Source: Gigaspora rosea (taxonomy: Eukaryota > Glomeromycota > Glomeromycetes > Diversisporales > Gigasporaceae). Taken from it: a stretch of DNA of 64,000 nt. How positions within the stretch are numbered: position 1 is the stretch's first letter; every line of letters starts with the position of its first letter. Location: the NCBI GenBank assembly GCA_003550325.1, contig QKWP01001150.1, positions 35,582 through 99,581 on the forward strand, in the 5' to 3' direction. The notes under the pieces are model-generated. The model had not been told where the DNA came from and did not search any database. It was given only the letters and a program-made list of their open reading frames with translations. Of the stretch, positions 32,600-46,203 are shown piece after piece. The translations under genes were made by a program, and so were the position numbers.

Positions 32600-35500
32600 A
32601 AACAAAAAAAAAAAGAGATTTTTTTTTTTACAAAAATCTCAATTCTACAGTATCTATATTTTTTTTTTCCTTTATTTTCTTTTCGGGGGACAAATGGTTT
32701 TTGTTTTTTTTTTTTTTTCTTTTTCGAGAAAAATACGTTTGAGAAAAATACGTAATAAAGATTTTTCTCTTTATATGGTCTGTAGTCATAATTTAATCGG
32801 GCCTTATGAATGTTTTAGAAAATTGATACGTATTTTGTATTTTTTTCAGCTATTTCATCATCATTCGCGTATTGCCTATTATTTTTTTATATTTTATGTA
32901 ATGGATGTATATATATATATGTAAATATTTTTTTTTCTTTATAAATTCTGTCTATATCGTAATCTTTTATCGCGTCGTGTTTCGTGTGTTCGTGTATAAC
33001 CGTGTTTTTTTTTGGTTTGTTTTTTTTTTAAGTTACATATTTTAAAAATTATCTATATAGTTTTTTTTTTAAGTTTAATGAGCCAATGATCTTAGTGTCA
33101 AACGGAAATAATTTTACATATGACAAGGGATGACGATAATAACGATAATAATAATGATAAAATAATAACGATAATAATAATAACGATAATACACGTAATA
33201 ATAACGATAGTAATAATAACGATAATAATAACGATAATAATAACGATAATAACGATAATAACTTTGTACCAGATAATAAAGTTAATTTTTTTGGGTTATA
33301 TGGCATAAAACTTGAAAAATGACCCGGCAACCCGGCTTTTAATTTTATTTTATAACTTAAAAAAATTTTTCAGAATTTCTGGCTATGAGAATTAAAACCT
33401 GGAACTGACCTAATTGACCTAACTGACCTTTGGTTTACTACGTACAGTACGTACAGTACAGTACTCATTTACTGGTCGACATTAACGTTATGTTACCCGT
33501 ATAACGATAATCATGATAATACAGACTGATAATACTGTAACTGGTAATGTTATACAGTACGTAATCACATGACAAAGATTATGTCATTTATCAGATATTA
33601 TAAAGTCATATATATAGTATATACGGTAATCGATACCAATACAAAAATTTACCCAAAATTTCAAACCCTACATATTACACTATATGCTCTTATATAATCT
33701 TTATAATGTATAGAATGCTTGGAATCCTTGGATTTTGACATTGGAATGTCAAAGATATACAACACTTGCATAAACCGGCTCGATTGCAGTGAATATATTC
33801 CGCGACAAATAAAAATACTTAGCTTGGCAAGCACTAAGCCTATCTTCTCTAGATTAAACTTTATAAATGCAAAAATTTTACATTAATGTTTCAGTAAATT
33901 GCATTTATAGATGTTTATTAATCTTGATACCTCCGAATTTTTTTTTAAAAGAAAAAAGTGGTGTGGTTTAAAAGACGCGGATAAAACAAAAAAAAATATA
34001 ATAATTAAGTAAAAAAGTTTCGATATTGATAGAGTTGATTAATGCATACATTGTACTGCTTCGTTAATATGCCTAGCGCCCGGTCATGCCCGTACATCTA
34101 TGTTAACCAATCAAATTTATTAAAGCATACAGATTTTGGATATTTAAAGAATTAAGCCCCCTGATTTATCAAGATCGATACTTTTGCAATGAGGTTTTTC
34201 CCAAACTTTACTAAACTTGGTTTTGATCAACAAATAAAGAATACCAGAGTTTGATGTCGTAGATCGTTTTGATTTTGATTGAAAAGTTTTATATTGTTAG
34301 GATACAATCAACTCTAAATACGTAAATGCAGTCTTTGTTTTCGCTTTAGGTGAGAAGAATCTGAAACCTTTTATTCTCTTTACACGTAAATGCATAATTC
34401 CCGTAAAGAGATTATAAATAAGATCCAAGTATGATATGTCTGGTGCATTCCACATTTTTAAACCCTTTGAACCCGTGGGTCTGTTTGCATGAAAATTGGG
34501 GTTTTTATGCTTTACACAGAAAAATTTAGTATTAAGCAATATAATAATAATACTTGTTATATATTAAGTTGCATATATCCGGATCCCTTACATTCCATCA
34601 AACATCTTGACTTAAATGATAGAACTTATTGTAATCTTTTATGGTAGTTCTATGTTTTCATACGAAATGATCTTATATAAACTAAACTGCAATTACATTT
34701 GACTAAAGAATTATCATCAATTATAAATCTATTTTTCTAGAATATATTTTTTAAAATAATTTCTCGACTCTTATTTATTTCTCGATTCTTATTTGTTTCT
34801 CGACTCTTATTTTGTTTCTAAAGCAAAAAAAAAAAATAAATAAATAAATAAATAATTTTTTTTTTTTTAAAGTTTTAATTGGTTGATCCGAATATATTTT
34901 TGTTATTTTATCAAATATTTCAATACACATTGCTTGATTACCGTTTATAATTTGATCAAAAATCATCAAAAATTTAACGTTAAGCCCACAATCACGTAAT
35001 CTGAAAAATTTTTTTCAACAATTTCGAAAACTGCAGAAATAAAAAAACTTTTTTTGATAAAAACAATATTATAAACTTAAAAAACAAAAAAAAAATAAAA
35101 ATAATAATAATATAAATTCATTGTGTCATCTTTAAACTTTTTTGCAATACTTAATGTAGGAAAAACTATACTGTATAGGATTAACAAAAAATAAGACCAA
35201 AAATTGGGATTCTGGCTATCTATAAAATCTTATAATGAAGTTTTTGTTTACATTCGGATATAATTATATCAGTAAAACAATACTTTACCAAATTTTGATT
35301 CTAGTTTGCTTTTGCTTTTTATTCGGGGGTTGCTTCTTATTCGGTAATACGTTACGTGTATAACATTTAAAATTAGTTATAGATTTATATTTATACATGT
35401 CGATATTAGAAATTAGAAATTTGGCTTTAACAAAATTATATTCTTATTTATTGTTCTCAACGTAAGCTTCTAAAATGTTGACTTTTTCATATGTAAGTTT

Positions 35501-37930
35501 AGTATGTAGATATGTCTGATTAGTAGCAAAGCATCCCTTGTTATAACTTTTGTTATTATGTAAAATCCTATATTATATAATATATATAATATATAATACT
35601 ATATATATAAAATCTATTGTATTATAACAACACATATACAACAATATTAATAAAAAAAATGTATAAAATACAGCATGTTTGAAAAATTAGCCTTATTATT
35701 GGCCGTGACTGTAACCAAGTCAAGATTAAATTTATATAAAATAGATTTTAGTATATATTTATATAGTAAAATATTTTAAAATTATTTTTTGCTAAAAAAT
35801 ATTGAAAGTTGTTATTATAAAATTTTTATATTGAACTGTATGTTGTTTTCAGCCTGGCAATCTAGAAGTTTAACGCTTAATTATAGATATAAATTTATTA
35901 TATATTAAATACTGTATAGCTGATAGTGTATGTAATTATATATATTTATACATATTATATACAATACTATATCTGATATTAAATATTTAATTAAATTTTT
36001 TTTTTTTTTAATAAAAAATTATATATTATTAATCTATTATATTTTTAATACTGCTATATAAATTAAAGTATACAAAATACTGAATTAAGCAAATATAATA
36101 CTATCTAAAAAATCAAAAAGTTTTAACAAAATATTTTGTAAAAAATATTATTAAATTTTTTAAATTTAATAAAATAAATTTATAATTACTAATATCTTAT
36201 TATATTATTTGCAAAAATATACTTTATTTTTTTTTTATTACTTTGATATATGATATTAATAATTAATTTGTAAATATTTCAAATTAGATTTTTTCTAAAT
36301 TTATTCAAATCTTTACTTAGAAGCATGAAATATTTTAAGCACTATAAAGTATATAAGTTATTATTTAATTAATTAAATTTGTTGGATTATATAATATACC
36401 ATTAGATATTATAAAAAAGTACTTTCATATTGTATAAACTAAATATTGCAAAAATAAATTTTTTTTTAATCCAATTTTTTTTTTTATACAAATCAATTCA
36501 AAGAAGTGCTATTTTATTAGCTAATTTTTTAAAAAAGTAAAAAAAATAAAAAATTATTAAATTTTGTAAATAATATAAAGTTATAATAATAAAAATTATT
36601 ATTTTTTATTAAACTATTATTAAATTTTGATAATCTGGTATATTAGCTAACATTTATAATTGTAAAATCTTTGAGTAGTTGATCTAGAACTAGTAAAAAC
36701 TTAAAAAATATTATAATATCAACTTTACTACTGTATAAAATTTTTTTTAAATTTATTAAAAAACTTTGGTGATAAAAGTTCAAAATAATAAAAATTGATA
36801 TGTTATATAAATTATAATATTGTTTTAAGAACTATAATTTTAAAACTAAAAACTAAATAAGATCACAAAAAATTGGAATAAAATTTTTCAAAAAAAAATT
36901 TCTTAAATTATCTAATTTTAGCTTATATATAATTATAATAATTTTACAAAAAAATAAATTAAGGTTTTATTTAATTATTTTAAGTTTTTTTTTAAAAAAA
37001 ATAGATTAGATTTAAAAAATACAAACAAATTTGCTTGTATTAATCTATAAATTAAGAAATAATATTATTTACAAATATAATAAAAATAAATCTAGCTTTT
37101 AATTCTTAATTGGGTCTATCATAAAGCAATAACAAAAAATATATAATTTAAAAATAATTTAAAAAATTAAAAAACTTATTTAGCAAATTCTAAATAATAA
37201 TATAGTACAATTTTTAATAATACTAACTATAAATATTAAATTTTTTATTTATATTTATATTTGTAAATATAAATAATTTTTTATCTAATTAATAAGATTT
37301 TATTTATGATCATTTATTTTTTTAATATAAGCATATAAGAATATAATTACTATTATTATTATTATTTTTTTTTTTTTGAATTTTTAATACTTAGATAAAA
37401 GCCCATATAGAAAGATATATAAATTTATAAAGAAAGTAAAGCACCAACCTAATTCTAAATTACTAAATAGACACAAAGACTGCATGGTTACCTAGTTTAA
37501 GAACTTGAATATATAGCAGACTAGATACTAGTAAATGTAAGCAATCATAATCTATTATAATTCATGCACTTTGTATTAAATCAATAATTCAATTATTTTA
37601 TTAAATTAGATCAAAATTTTGTTACTAATATCATGATTTTTATATAAAAGTTTATTAGAGTGTGAAACATTGTTTTAAGAGGGAGTCGGACAAAATCTCG
37701 ATGAATAAAATTCCGAAAGATCAGAATCCTGAAAAGTTAGCCCGAATTAGGTTAGCGTTAGCTTAATTCCGGTTGATTTTTTTCGGATTTCGATTATGTT
37801 TTCGAAATTTGAACCAAACACGTTTTAAGATGCCGGCATTAATAGATATTCTTTATACTTACACACTAAAATTAACACAAATGGAATATATCGTTAAATA
37901 TTCATGAACTTGAAAGTTTATTTTAAACAC
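32600..37930. other. Gene-poor AT-rich region
   Basis: No gene is supported over 5.3 kb. 35500-37500 is extremely AT-rich. Open frames at 32694, 33049 (minus), 34297 (minus) and 34775 (minus) are homopolymer or repeat artefacts or look random. Confidence 0.55.
33128..33262. repeat. AAT/AACGAT microsatellite
   Basis: Repeated AATAATAACGAT units, interrupted once by ACACGTAATAAT. Confidence 0.95.
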
Positions 37931-37933
37931 TTA

Positions 37934-38321
37934 CCGTATAGACGCGGAATGCGCATTAATTAATTGACTTGCGCGTCATTTCGAATACGCCATGTGCGTT
38001 ATTTCGAAATAAGGGTTGACTTTTTGAATCGTACCCCCTTAATTATAATAAGATTAAAAAAAATGCGCCGGAACTAGGTAGGCACTAAGTAAACCTATTT
38101 GCTTCAATGTGAGGATCAATTTTTATTAGGCTTGGAAGTAGGCTTACTTAGTACCGAATCTAATTCCAGAGTACATTTTGGTTTCTTTACTTTTTTGTAG
38201 GGCATATTAAAATTTGCGTTAATTCGGAACGCTAATTCGAGATCGCATATGCTATTTTAGGGGGTTTTGATTTTCGAAATACTGAAATAACGCCCATGAG
38301 CGTTATTCCGCGGCTATACGG
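37934..38321. mobile_element. 388-bp MITE with GC-rich ends and TA duplication
   Basis: CCGTATAGACGCGGAAT at the left pairs with ATTCCGCGGCTATACGG at the right, with TA on both sides (37932-37933, 38322-38323), as in Tc1/mariner elements. A second inverted pair inside (GGCACTAAGTAAACCT, near 38080 / AGGCTTACTTAGTACC) forms an inner hairpin. The subterminal regions carry CGCG, GCGTTATTTCGAAATA and similar CpG-rich words. Confidence 0.7.
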
Positions 38322-39737
38322 TAATAGACATTCTTTATACTCAATTGCAGTAATTCAGATGAAATTAAATAGTAAAACATTCATAAACCTGAATAGCTTA
38401 TTTTAATGCTTATGTTCTTTATATACTTACGAACTAAATTAATATAGCTTATTTGGGTTACGTAAAAATGTTCATTACATCCTAAATTAATGCAATTAAA
38501 TATATAAATAGTGTCTATCAATACCATTGTCGCTCTATTCCCAGACACCATATTGTCAACAGGGTGTTTCGTCTATATCATATTTAGTTAGCAGGGCATT
38601 TCCTCGACAATTCATTAATAATCGTGCATTACTATAAATATCATCATATGACCCGTAATTTTGAAGTGGATTCCCTCAACTCTTTTTTCCTGACATACTA
38701 CTATACTCTCTTCGACGACTCATTTGTGCGACATTTAGATCTAAATACTTTGATATTTCTTTTCGTGGAAATTTCCTGTCGGGTAAACTTCTTATCGGGG
38801 ATATAGTATCGGTGAAATAAATTGGCAGGGAATTAACTTTCAGGGAATCATACCGTAACCTATAAATACATATCACTGTTTCGGTTTAGGGTGTTCTCAA
38901 GTAGCACGCTCGATCTGATTAGATAATGATTGAGATAGTGCTCAACAATTATGGCGTTATTAATTAAACCATTTTTGTGAACCGATAGTATGGATGCTGG
39001 AAACCAATAGCATGGATGATATGATTGAAATATCTTCCCCGATATGATTAATTTATGACGTGTTGGTCAAGCAATTATTGTTTTTTTACAAATCGAAAAG
39101 AAAACGATGAATCAACGAACGGATAAAGCAATTTACGACACTTTACGACACTTCCAATTTCTTTTCTTCTTTCTCAGAATTTACTACAAGCCAACAGAAC
39201 ACATAAATGTGCCTTTTTTATTTGTGGTGAAGTAATATTAGAAGATCTATTACGATAATGATAAAATAAAAAAAAAGTGAAGTACTTGAATAATTATTTT
39301 TTTCTAATCGATCAAAGAAAAATTTCGACCAATAAGCACAACTCCATGATAAAAAAAGGACGGTTGGGCCTCTATCGATTGGAATAATAAATACCCTTGA
39401 TCGGTTAAACGAACTTCCACTAATAAATCTTTTCTTTCTGAAATATTAAACTTTCATCACGTGCTTTATTCATTGGGAATATTTGAATCCTGTGAGTCTC
39501 GTTATAGCATATTCTCTAAATTTGTTCCGAAAAATATAGCTGAGGCGATAACCATATTGTAATTACAGGACTCATGGAGCTCAAAAAATATATATATATA
39601 TATATGTACAGTATATGTATATATAAACCATAAAAGTCATCAATCCAATTAATCGAAGACAACGATAATAAATGTTCTTTATACTTACCAACCAATTAAC
39701 GCAAATAAATAAAATTAAATGATAATCATTCATGAAA

Positions 39738-40531
39738 TTGAGGGTGTTCTCTCTCAATGGATCGGGGTAAATTTTTAATTAGTCGGAAATTGAATAAAAA
39801 ATTGATCGTGATTATCACTTGGGTCAAAAAAAAAACCTGGAGCTGCGACTACCAATTTTTTTTTCATAGAGCTGCGTTGATTATCATGGATCTCCAACAA
39901 GAACGTCGTCGTTACCAAAAATTATTATGCTACTGTATTTTTTCATACAAAAGCTCTTATAACAAATAAAAGACGTTCAGAATTTAATACTCAAAGAATA
40001 AATACATATTACCTTCTAGCGTTTATTACAATATATATAGCTATTCCATCGATTTTGTCTTTACCTAATACAAAAAAAAAGTTATTTTTTTATATGTCGT
40101 ATTGTACTTTATTAAAAAAAATAAGGTTGTTGCCGTAATGATTGTGTAGCCTGCTGTTGCGATGATAAGTTATTCGTGAAATTGTTAAAAAGGACGGTTG
40201 GCTGGAGACAAAGTTTCGTTAGTCAAAAGTTTCAGACACTAAGGGTGCTCTCAAGCACCTAAATTAATAGATCGGTGCTCAATTTTTAATTAGCGAAATA
40301 TAATTAGGGCGATTAAGTGAGCTTGTCATCGCAATGAAAAAAAAAAGATAGTCTCGACCATCTTTTTTTATCATAGAGTTGTGTTTATTGGCTAAAATTT
40401 TAAGTTCCACATTTCGCACTATGAACCTTCAGCAAAATTGTCGTAAGAATTACCTCAATTAATTATGGTGCTTGTGCACGATCTCGTTTACTAGCTGATC
40501 ACATTGAGGGAGATGCTTGAGAGCACCCTAA
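39738..40531. mobile_element. Two diverged copies of an AGGGTGCTCTCAAGCACC-ended element
   Basis: Copy 2 (40240-40531) has inverted ends AGGGTGCTCTCAAGCACC and GATGCTTGAGAGCACCCT. Copy 1 begins near 39740 (GAGGGTGTTCTCTCTCAATG) and lacks a clear right end. Both share CAATTTTTAATTAG, TTTTTTCATAGAGCTGCG-like and AGCAAAATTGTCGT-like blocks. An apparent 70-codon frame in copy 1 (39757-39969) is not conserved in copy 2, so it is not a gene. Partial ends also occur at 38888 and 53567. The family is unassigned. Confidence 0.55.
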
Positions 40532-40799
40532 ATCTTGGGTGCTAAAGTTCTAGAAAATCGTGTAATCGTTTTTTTTTCTTGAAGTTATAATGGTAATTGA
40601 TTGAAAAATGAAAAGAGATAGTTCAAGCATTGATCGCAATCATTATTTCAATTGATCGTAGCGTTTGATGTTACTTCTATCATTACAGTAGCCAATTCCA
40701 TCGAAGGAGGTGCTTGATATTTCACTAAATTAATGTGATAATAAAATTAAATAGTAAATATTCATGAACTTGAATAGCTGATTTCAAAAAGTTTATATT

Positions 40800-41815
40800 A
40801 ATAATATCCATTATTTTTAGATTTATAAATCAATGGTCATTGCACTCACAGATTAAGTCAACACGAATAAAATAATTTTTGTGAATATATTGTTTAACTG
40901 AAAAATGTTATGAACTATTATTACTTAATAATAATTGATATTTATACTTACTCTCTAAAGAATTAATAATTTTGAGAAAAATCTTTAAAATTTCTAAATT
41001 TCTAATTTTAAGAATGTCTAATAACAAAAATTAACAAATGACTTACTTTTTCATAATAAAATTTGTCATCACTTTTGCTCACACCGATTCCGTATTTGTA
41101 ACAAATTACAGTTTTAAAAAATTCCTTTAGAATTATCAACCTCAGCTGACTTCAGATAATATGTAAATGCTTATTTTAACACCAATTCCTAAATAATAAT
41201 AAAAAAAAAAAAAACAGAATTATTCATTTCTGCGGATTCTTGATAATGAATAAATGCTTTATTTTCATCCTTTTCAACCAAATCCCATATTCGTAATTTT
41301 ACAATAAATTTCAGTTGATTAAAAGCATTAGTGACTTCCATCTTATGGATTAATGTTCTTTTTTAATTGACAATTTAAACGCAAGATAGTTTATATGTTA
41401 AATGAGAAAATTTATTTAACGCAGCAACACATTTGGTAAAACCTTATATTAGTGCTATCTTATGTACAATAATATATAGGTTACAGCACATGTAAATATT
41501 AAATTTTTTATTTGTTGGTTAAAAATATTTATTTGCAATACTGTACCAGTAATATGATATTAGAAATTTCATTTTAATTTTTTTTTTTTGAAATTACACC
41601 GATTATATTTTGTTGCTCTAGTCTTCTGGTTATAAGTTAACATCCGTATCACTATTCATTATTAACAGTATTTAAATTATTAGCTTTTATTTAATAGATT
41701 TTAAAATTTTTAGAACGCATATTTTTTCGGATAATATTTTTTGGATTAAAAACGTTAATATAAAAGACATTTTTTATATATTAATAGAGGCAAATTTTAA
41801 CATTTGATTTTAAAT
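40800..41815. other. AT-rich spacer
   Basis: No gene or clear repeat beyond poly-A/T runs. Confidence 0.5.
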
Positions 41816-41819
41816 AGTA

Positions 41820-41899
41820 CCATATTTCTGCGACATATGTACCCGGGTATAAATCAACAGGGTACAGCCCACGGGGGTACACATGTCGCAGAAATACGG
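41820..41899. mobile_element. 80-bp hairpin MITE with TA duplication
   Basis: CCATATTTCTGCGACATATG at the left and CATGTCGCAGAAATACGG at the right pair along almost the whole element, and TA flanks both sides (41818-41819, 41900-41901). The inner part GTACCC...GGGTAC is also palindromic. The ends resemble those of the 9057-9334 MITE. Confidence 0.75.
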
Positions 41900-42619
41900 T
41901 AAATATTTTAATAATGGTATATAATAAATTCAATAACAACTTGATTTTTTTTTTTTTTAAAAAAAAAAAAAACATACAGTATATTGTTAAGAGGTCAAAA
42001 TTTTGCAATGAAATTTTTTTTTTTTATACCAAATCTTGTAATTCCATAACATTGTACTATATTCAATTAGAGAAAGCATTTGAACAAGTTTAATCAGAGC
42101 TTAGGGAAGAATTGACTGTGATAGTTAAATAATCAAAGCAAATTAAAATCTGCAATATTAACCGAGTTGTGAACTTTGAGAAAAATAAAAATAAGCATTA
42201 AAAAATCTTAATTATAGATATTATAACGTATTGGTCGGGTTATAGCAGATTTACTTTAACGGGGTCCGTTATAACAAGGGTAGAATGTAATATCTACCTT
42301 GTAATTACTATATTTTATATCATATCTCACAGTAACCGTACTTGTACGTACGTGTATGTACGATGCAAATATTGTTTACAGAAAATATACGAATAGGTGT
42401 CAAATTAGATCAATCGCGCCAAGTTAACCAATAAGATAATTACAGGAATGTTTTGATTCTAAATCCAGTACTGTACCAAATTTGAAATCAGAGATCTACG
42501 AAATTCGGCGAAATTTGATTGGCTCAGTCCCGTCAGTCCCGTTTTTGTTACGTTTTCTCTTAAAAGTTTCACAAGATTTTTTTACATTTACTTGTTACCA
42601 AACGATATTCGAATAGTTA

Positions 42620-43604
42620 GTGTAAAACAGGAGTTGAAAGAAGCATTAGCGGCTAAGGTTCAGGCGGAGGAGGGATTGATTAAAGAGTTAGACCAAATTA
42701 AGCAAGAGAAAGGGGAACGTCTACTTTCGATCATCCCAATTAATCCCTCGTGGTGAGCAATATTAAAAAAGGTAAATGAGAACCAAAGTTAAGGTTTCTC
42801 TTGTATATTTTTTTTTAAAAATAGAATAATTTCGTTAATTAAATAGTATTTTTTAGTGTAGTATTTGCTTACCAAAAACCAAGAGCAAAAGATCTTTTAC
42901 TTGTTTCATAAGTTTAGTTAATATTATACTGTTGGATTATACTGTTGGATTAAGGTGTCATGTTTTAAATGACCCTTTTTTCTGTCGATCAATTCAACGA
43001 TAACTTACTTGTTCCGTAAAATATTCCTAAGCTGTAATCTTTGAATTGAATTGAAAGTTTATGAATTTTTCTTGGGTTTACGTTCAATATGATAATAAAA
43101 ACAGCCTTGAAAGCAACAATAAATTGGTAATTAATAACATTTATAATTAAAATACATTATTATTACGTATTCGTTTATCTTTTCTAATTTTTTTTTTCTA
43201 GATCTAAGAATTACAGGATCCGTTTCTGTTATATTCCACCAGGTTTGAAGTTCTTAATAACTTGAGTATTGTATTTTGCTAAGTAGTTATGTTATAAAAC
43301 CACTAAAACCACATTGATTAATAAAGATCTTGTGGGTTTTTATAATCGAATTCTTATACTCATTTTACTACTTTCTTTTAATTACTGTAATATACAGATA
43401 TAAATTCACGTAATCAAGTTTTTAATAGAGCGAGGCGATGTAGAAAAATTGAAATTAGTCAAAAATTGGAGCGAAAAAGCGGTAAGTAATCCAAAAATTA
43501 CAACAAACATTTATTATTATTATTATTATTATTAATTTTTATTTCTTTTAGGCAAAACCAATAAAAGAAACGCCGCTATACCAAGATCTTATAAAAAGAT
43601 CTGA
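42620..43604 (+). CDS. Candidate multi-exon gene, partial, unrecognised
   Basis: A chain of exon-like blocks with good splice signals: A to about 42752 (VKQELKEALAAKVQAEEG..., Glu/Lys-rich, coiled-coil-like), B 43202-43242 (after TTTCTAG, before GTTTGA), C 43398-43481 (before GTAAGT) and D 43552-43604 (after CTTTTAG, ending in TGA). B, C and D join in one open phase, giving a basic segment (RARRCRKIEISQKLERKSGK). Joining A to B needs the weaker GTGGTG donor, because the adjacent GTGAGC donor makes an immediate stop. No start codon is found upstream of A. C and D also have a second well-formed frame (IERGDVEKLKLVKNWSEKA, then KPIKETPLYQDLIKRSENVI), so the model is ambiguous. No family is recognised and it may be a gene remnant. 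Confidence 0.3.
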
Positions 43605-43773
43605 AAATGTTATAAGTGGACTCTATAAAATTACGAAGGTATATTATTGCTGATTTGTTTTCTTCTTTCACAAGTGATTGTATCTCTTCTGTTCCAAGAT
43701 TGCTGATTTGTTTTCTTCTTTCGCAGGTGATTGTATCTTTTATTTCTTCTGTTTCAAGATATACCATTTGGGA

Positions 43774-44345
43774 AATTATCAGCAAAAAAGGTTCATAAGA
43801 GAAGATACAGAGTACGTGGAGAACTTGAACGACAATACAAACCAACTCAACTACATACTGCGTTGGGGTTGGCGATATACTATTTAAATCAAAACTATAT
43901 GTAGTTACTTAATAATTTAATTTATCAATGATTTTACAGTGATGGACTATTAATACGTTTTCTATATATAAAAATGGGTCTTGATTTTTTTAGATGCACA
44001 AGTTGCATTGCTTTTTTTTTTCTGCCGATAGTTCAAAGTGAATTGATTCGTATATATTACGGCTACGAAGTTATAGAGCCATTCTTTACATCATTTATGG
44101 GAAATATATATTTTTTTTCGGCTATTTTAATTGGATTGTTTTACTTAATTTGTTGCAAATTTCGATCTATAGTTTAGTTTTTCGAAATTTCGCTTTAAAA
44201 TTCTTGGTCAGCATCTAATTAAACATTGGCATCTAAAACATCATATAAACTCTTATGTATCATACAGTTTAATGTTAAAGATCTGTTATATGATACTATA
44301 TATAGCTTAGATTTAAATAGTATATCGCCAACTCCAATACTGCGT
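43774..44345. pseudogene. Inverted pair of related coding fragments (HTALGLAIYYLN module)
   Basis: Plus strand 43794-43904 reads KKVHKRRYRVRGELERQYKP followed by TQLHTALGLAIYYLNQNYM and a stop. Minus strand around 44345-44294 reads HAVLELAIYYLNLSYI, a clear homologue in opposite orientation, over about 50 bases of inverted DNA repeat. Between 43621 and 43765 an intron-like stretch is tandemly duplicated (unit with CTGATTTGTTTTCTTCTTTC). These look like remnants of a duplicated gene. The function is unknown. Confidence 0.45.
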
Positions 44346-44459
44346 GTACCTCAATATCTCTCGAAAAAGATGATAGAAAGTTGAAGATCGATGAATCTTT
44401 TACCACTGTCGTCATAACTGCAAATGGAACAAGAGAAAGAGCCTTAGGACAAATCAATA

Positions 44460-44612
44460 ATATTGACTCTCGATATAAGAAACTCTTGATATAAGAAAGA
44501 TTTTACAAGTCTCCAATTAAAAATTTTACAATAAAAAACTTTTAGGTAAGAAAATCTCGATATAAAGATTTTGGTTTGAACCCAGCAATTTTCTTATATC
44601 AAAAGTCAATTG
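44460..44612. mobile_element. 153-bp pogo/mariner-like MITE
   Basis: ATATTGACTCTCGATATAAG and CTTATATCAAAAGTCAATTG are inverted ends flanked by TA (44458-44459, 44613-44614). A second GATATAAGAAA direct repeat lies next to the left end. Confidence 0.65.
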
Positions 44613-45185
44613 TATTTTGATTCCCACCATGTTTCAGGTTATAGAGAACCATGATTAAATGCTGCTCCTGGGCATAAACTGGTTTAAGAAAGCATAAGCT
44701 CGGTTATTCTTTAGGTGAGACAACTTTATTCTGTGTTTTACAGTATCTCTTCAGACCTTCCTCTTTCCTTCATAGTAAAAAATATATATTTATATATGAA
44801 AATTTAATATGGTCGCAGATATTTTCAAAAAAGTAGAAAAAGTCGAAAAATCCAGAAGTAGAAAAATTTGTATTATCACGTGAGCGAACGAACAGACGAA
44901 ATTGACAATTTTTTTCAAAAAAAGTAGTTGTATTAATAAAATTTTGCAGTATAGCACTTTAAATTTTTCGTTTTCTTATAATTATTATAAGATTTACAAC
45001 ACAACACAAAAATTTATTCTGAAAGATCTTTTGTCAATTTCGTCACTTTTTTCGACACCAATAAAATTTTAACGCGATATTAATTAGTTATGTGCGTCAA
45101 ATTATATCTCTAATGCACCCTGACATATCTAATCCATGTATTGTATATATTCATTTATTTCACGTTAATAATTCGGTAACACAAA

Positions 45186-45534
45186 TAGTGATTTGAACCG
45201 AGAAAATTTTCCTTAATCGGTTAACCGAACTGAAATATTTGCTGTCAACCGATTCAACCGAATAAGATTACTTCACGTTTACTTTCGGGAATTCTCGGGC
45301 CTTTACTCAAATTTTTGTCTCGTCTACTATCTGCTATGTTCATTCATTTCATTTCGGAACTTTTCGGGACCTTTGCTCTTTTATGATGTCATTTACATTT
45401 CAATTTACATTATGTCAACCGATTCTCAATCGGTTGTACGGGTCAACCGATTAAGCATTTACTCAACCGGTTACCCGAAATTTATTCAGTTCGGGTCGGT
45501 TACCCGATTATAGCCCAACCGGTTCAAATCACTA
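45186..45534. mobile_element. 349-bp hAT-like miniature element, perfect 8-bp duplication
   Basis: The termini TAGTGATTTGAACCG and CGGTTCAAATCACTA are perfect inverted repeats. AACACAAA flanks both sides exactly (45178-45185, 45535-45542). An 8-bp duplication with TAGNG-type ends is diagnostic of the hAT superfamily. The subterminal parts are crowded with AACCGA/TCGGTT and CCGGTT words in both orientations, as expected for transposase-binding repeats. No coding. Confidence 0.88.
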
Positions 45535-45971
45535 AACACAAAAAGGTTACCAAATTAATATCGGTAAAGTCTTAATATTTGCGAATACTACAGTATCTAC
45601 ATCAGCACATATTTCTTAGCAATATCATTTACGAAAAAAAAAAAAAAAAAGGGAAAATATCTCTAATAGATTTTGATTCATATTTGTCATTTAACGACAG
45701 GTATCTATCTGGTTTATACTAAATAAAATTCTCGTGTTCATAATTTTCAAACGTTTCATTTATATATTTGGTACAGCCATCCTACTGTGCATTTATTATT
45801 AATAAACAAAGTAACAATTCAATGAAATTGATTTCTCATTAAATGAATTATTACTCGAATTACCAATGATTTGATTAACACATATAAATCAGACAAAAAA
45901 ATATTTTAGTTGCTTTATTTATTAAATTAAATTATAGAAAAATTTTACTTTTCAATATATGTATAATACGC

Positions 45972-46094
45972 ATGAGTATTGCCAAAGAAAAACCTGCCAT
46001 CGGGCTTTCAATTATTGTCCGGAGCGGAGTGGAGGATTTTACTGTCCAGACCTCCTGTAGTAATGTTCAGATCGAAGCAGAAATTACCCTGTAA
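45972..46094. other. Short GC-richer coding-like fragment
   Basis: About 120 bases stand out in base composition. The plus strand has an ATG-to-stop frame of 40 residues (MSIAKEKPAIGLSIIVRSGV...). The minus strand has an open stretch ending GGLDSKILHSAPDNN then stop. I cannot decide which, if either, is real. It is probably a fragment of a repeated sequence. Confidence 0.3.
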
Positions 46095-46203
46095 ATAATA
46101 AATGGTATTTAAAAATAATTATACAACATATGTACATATGTACTAGCGTTAGTATCTATCGTAAAATTATATTAATATTAAATGGTATTTTGGAAACTTT
46201 CTA

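Larger units (their letters stand above)
37850..40790. repeat. Dispersed ~85-bp repeat (TTCTTTATACTTAC...TTCATGAACTTGAATAG)
   Basis: Diverged copies start near 37850, 38330, 38410, 39673 and 40736. They share TTCTTTATACTTAC, AAATTAAATAGTAAA and ATTCATGAACTTGAATAG. Intervening DNA holds other elements. There is no coding. Confidence 0.6.

Noticed and set aside
31625..32605. Apparent 326-codon open frame on the minus strand
   Set aside because: It is made of the N gap and flanking homopolymers.
39757..39969. 70-codon gene
   Set aside because: It lies in a repeat whose second copy (40240-40531) does not keep the frame.
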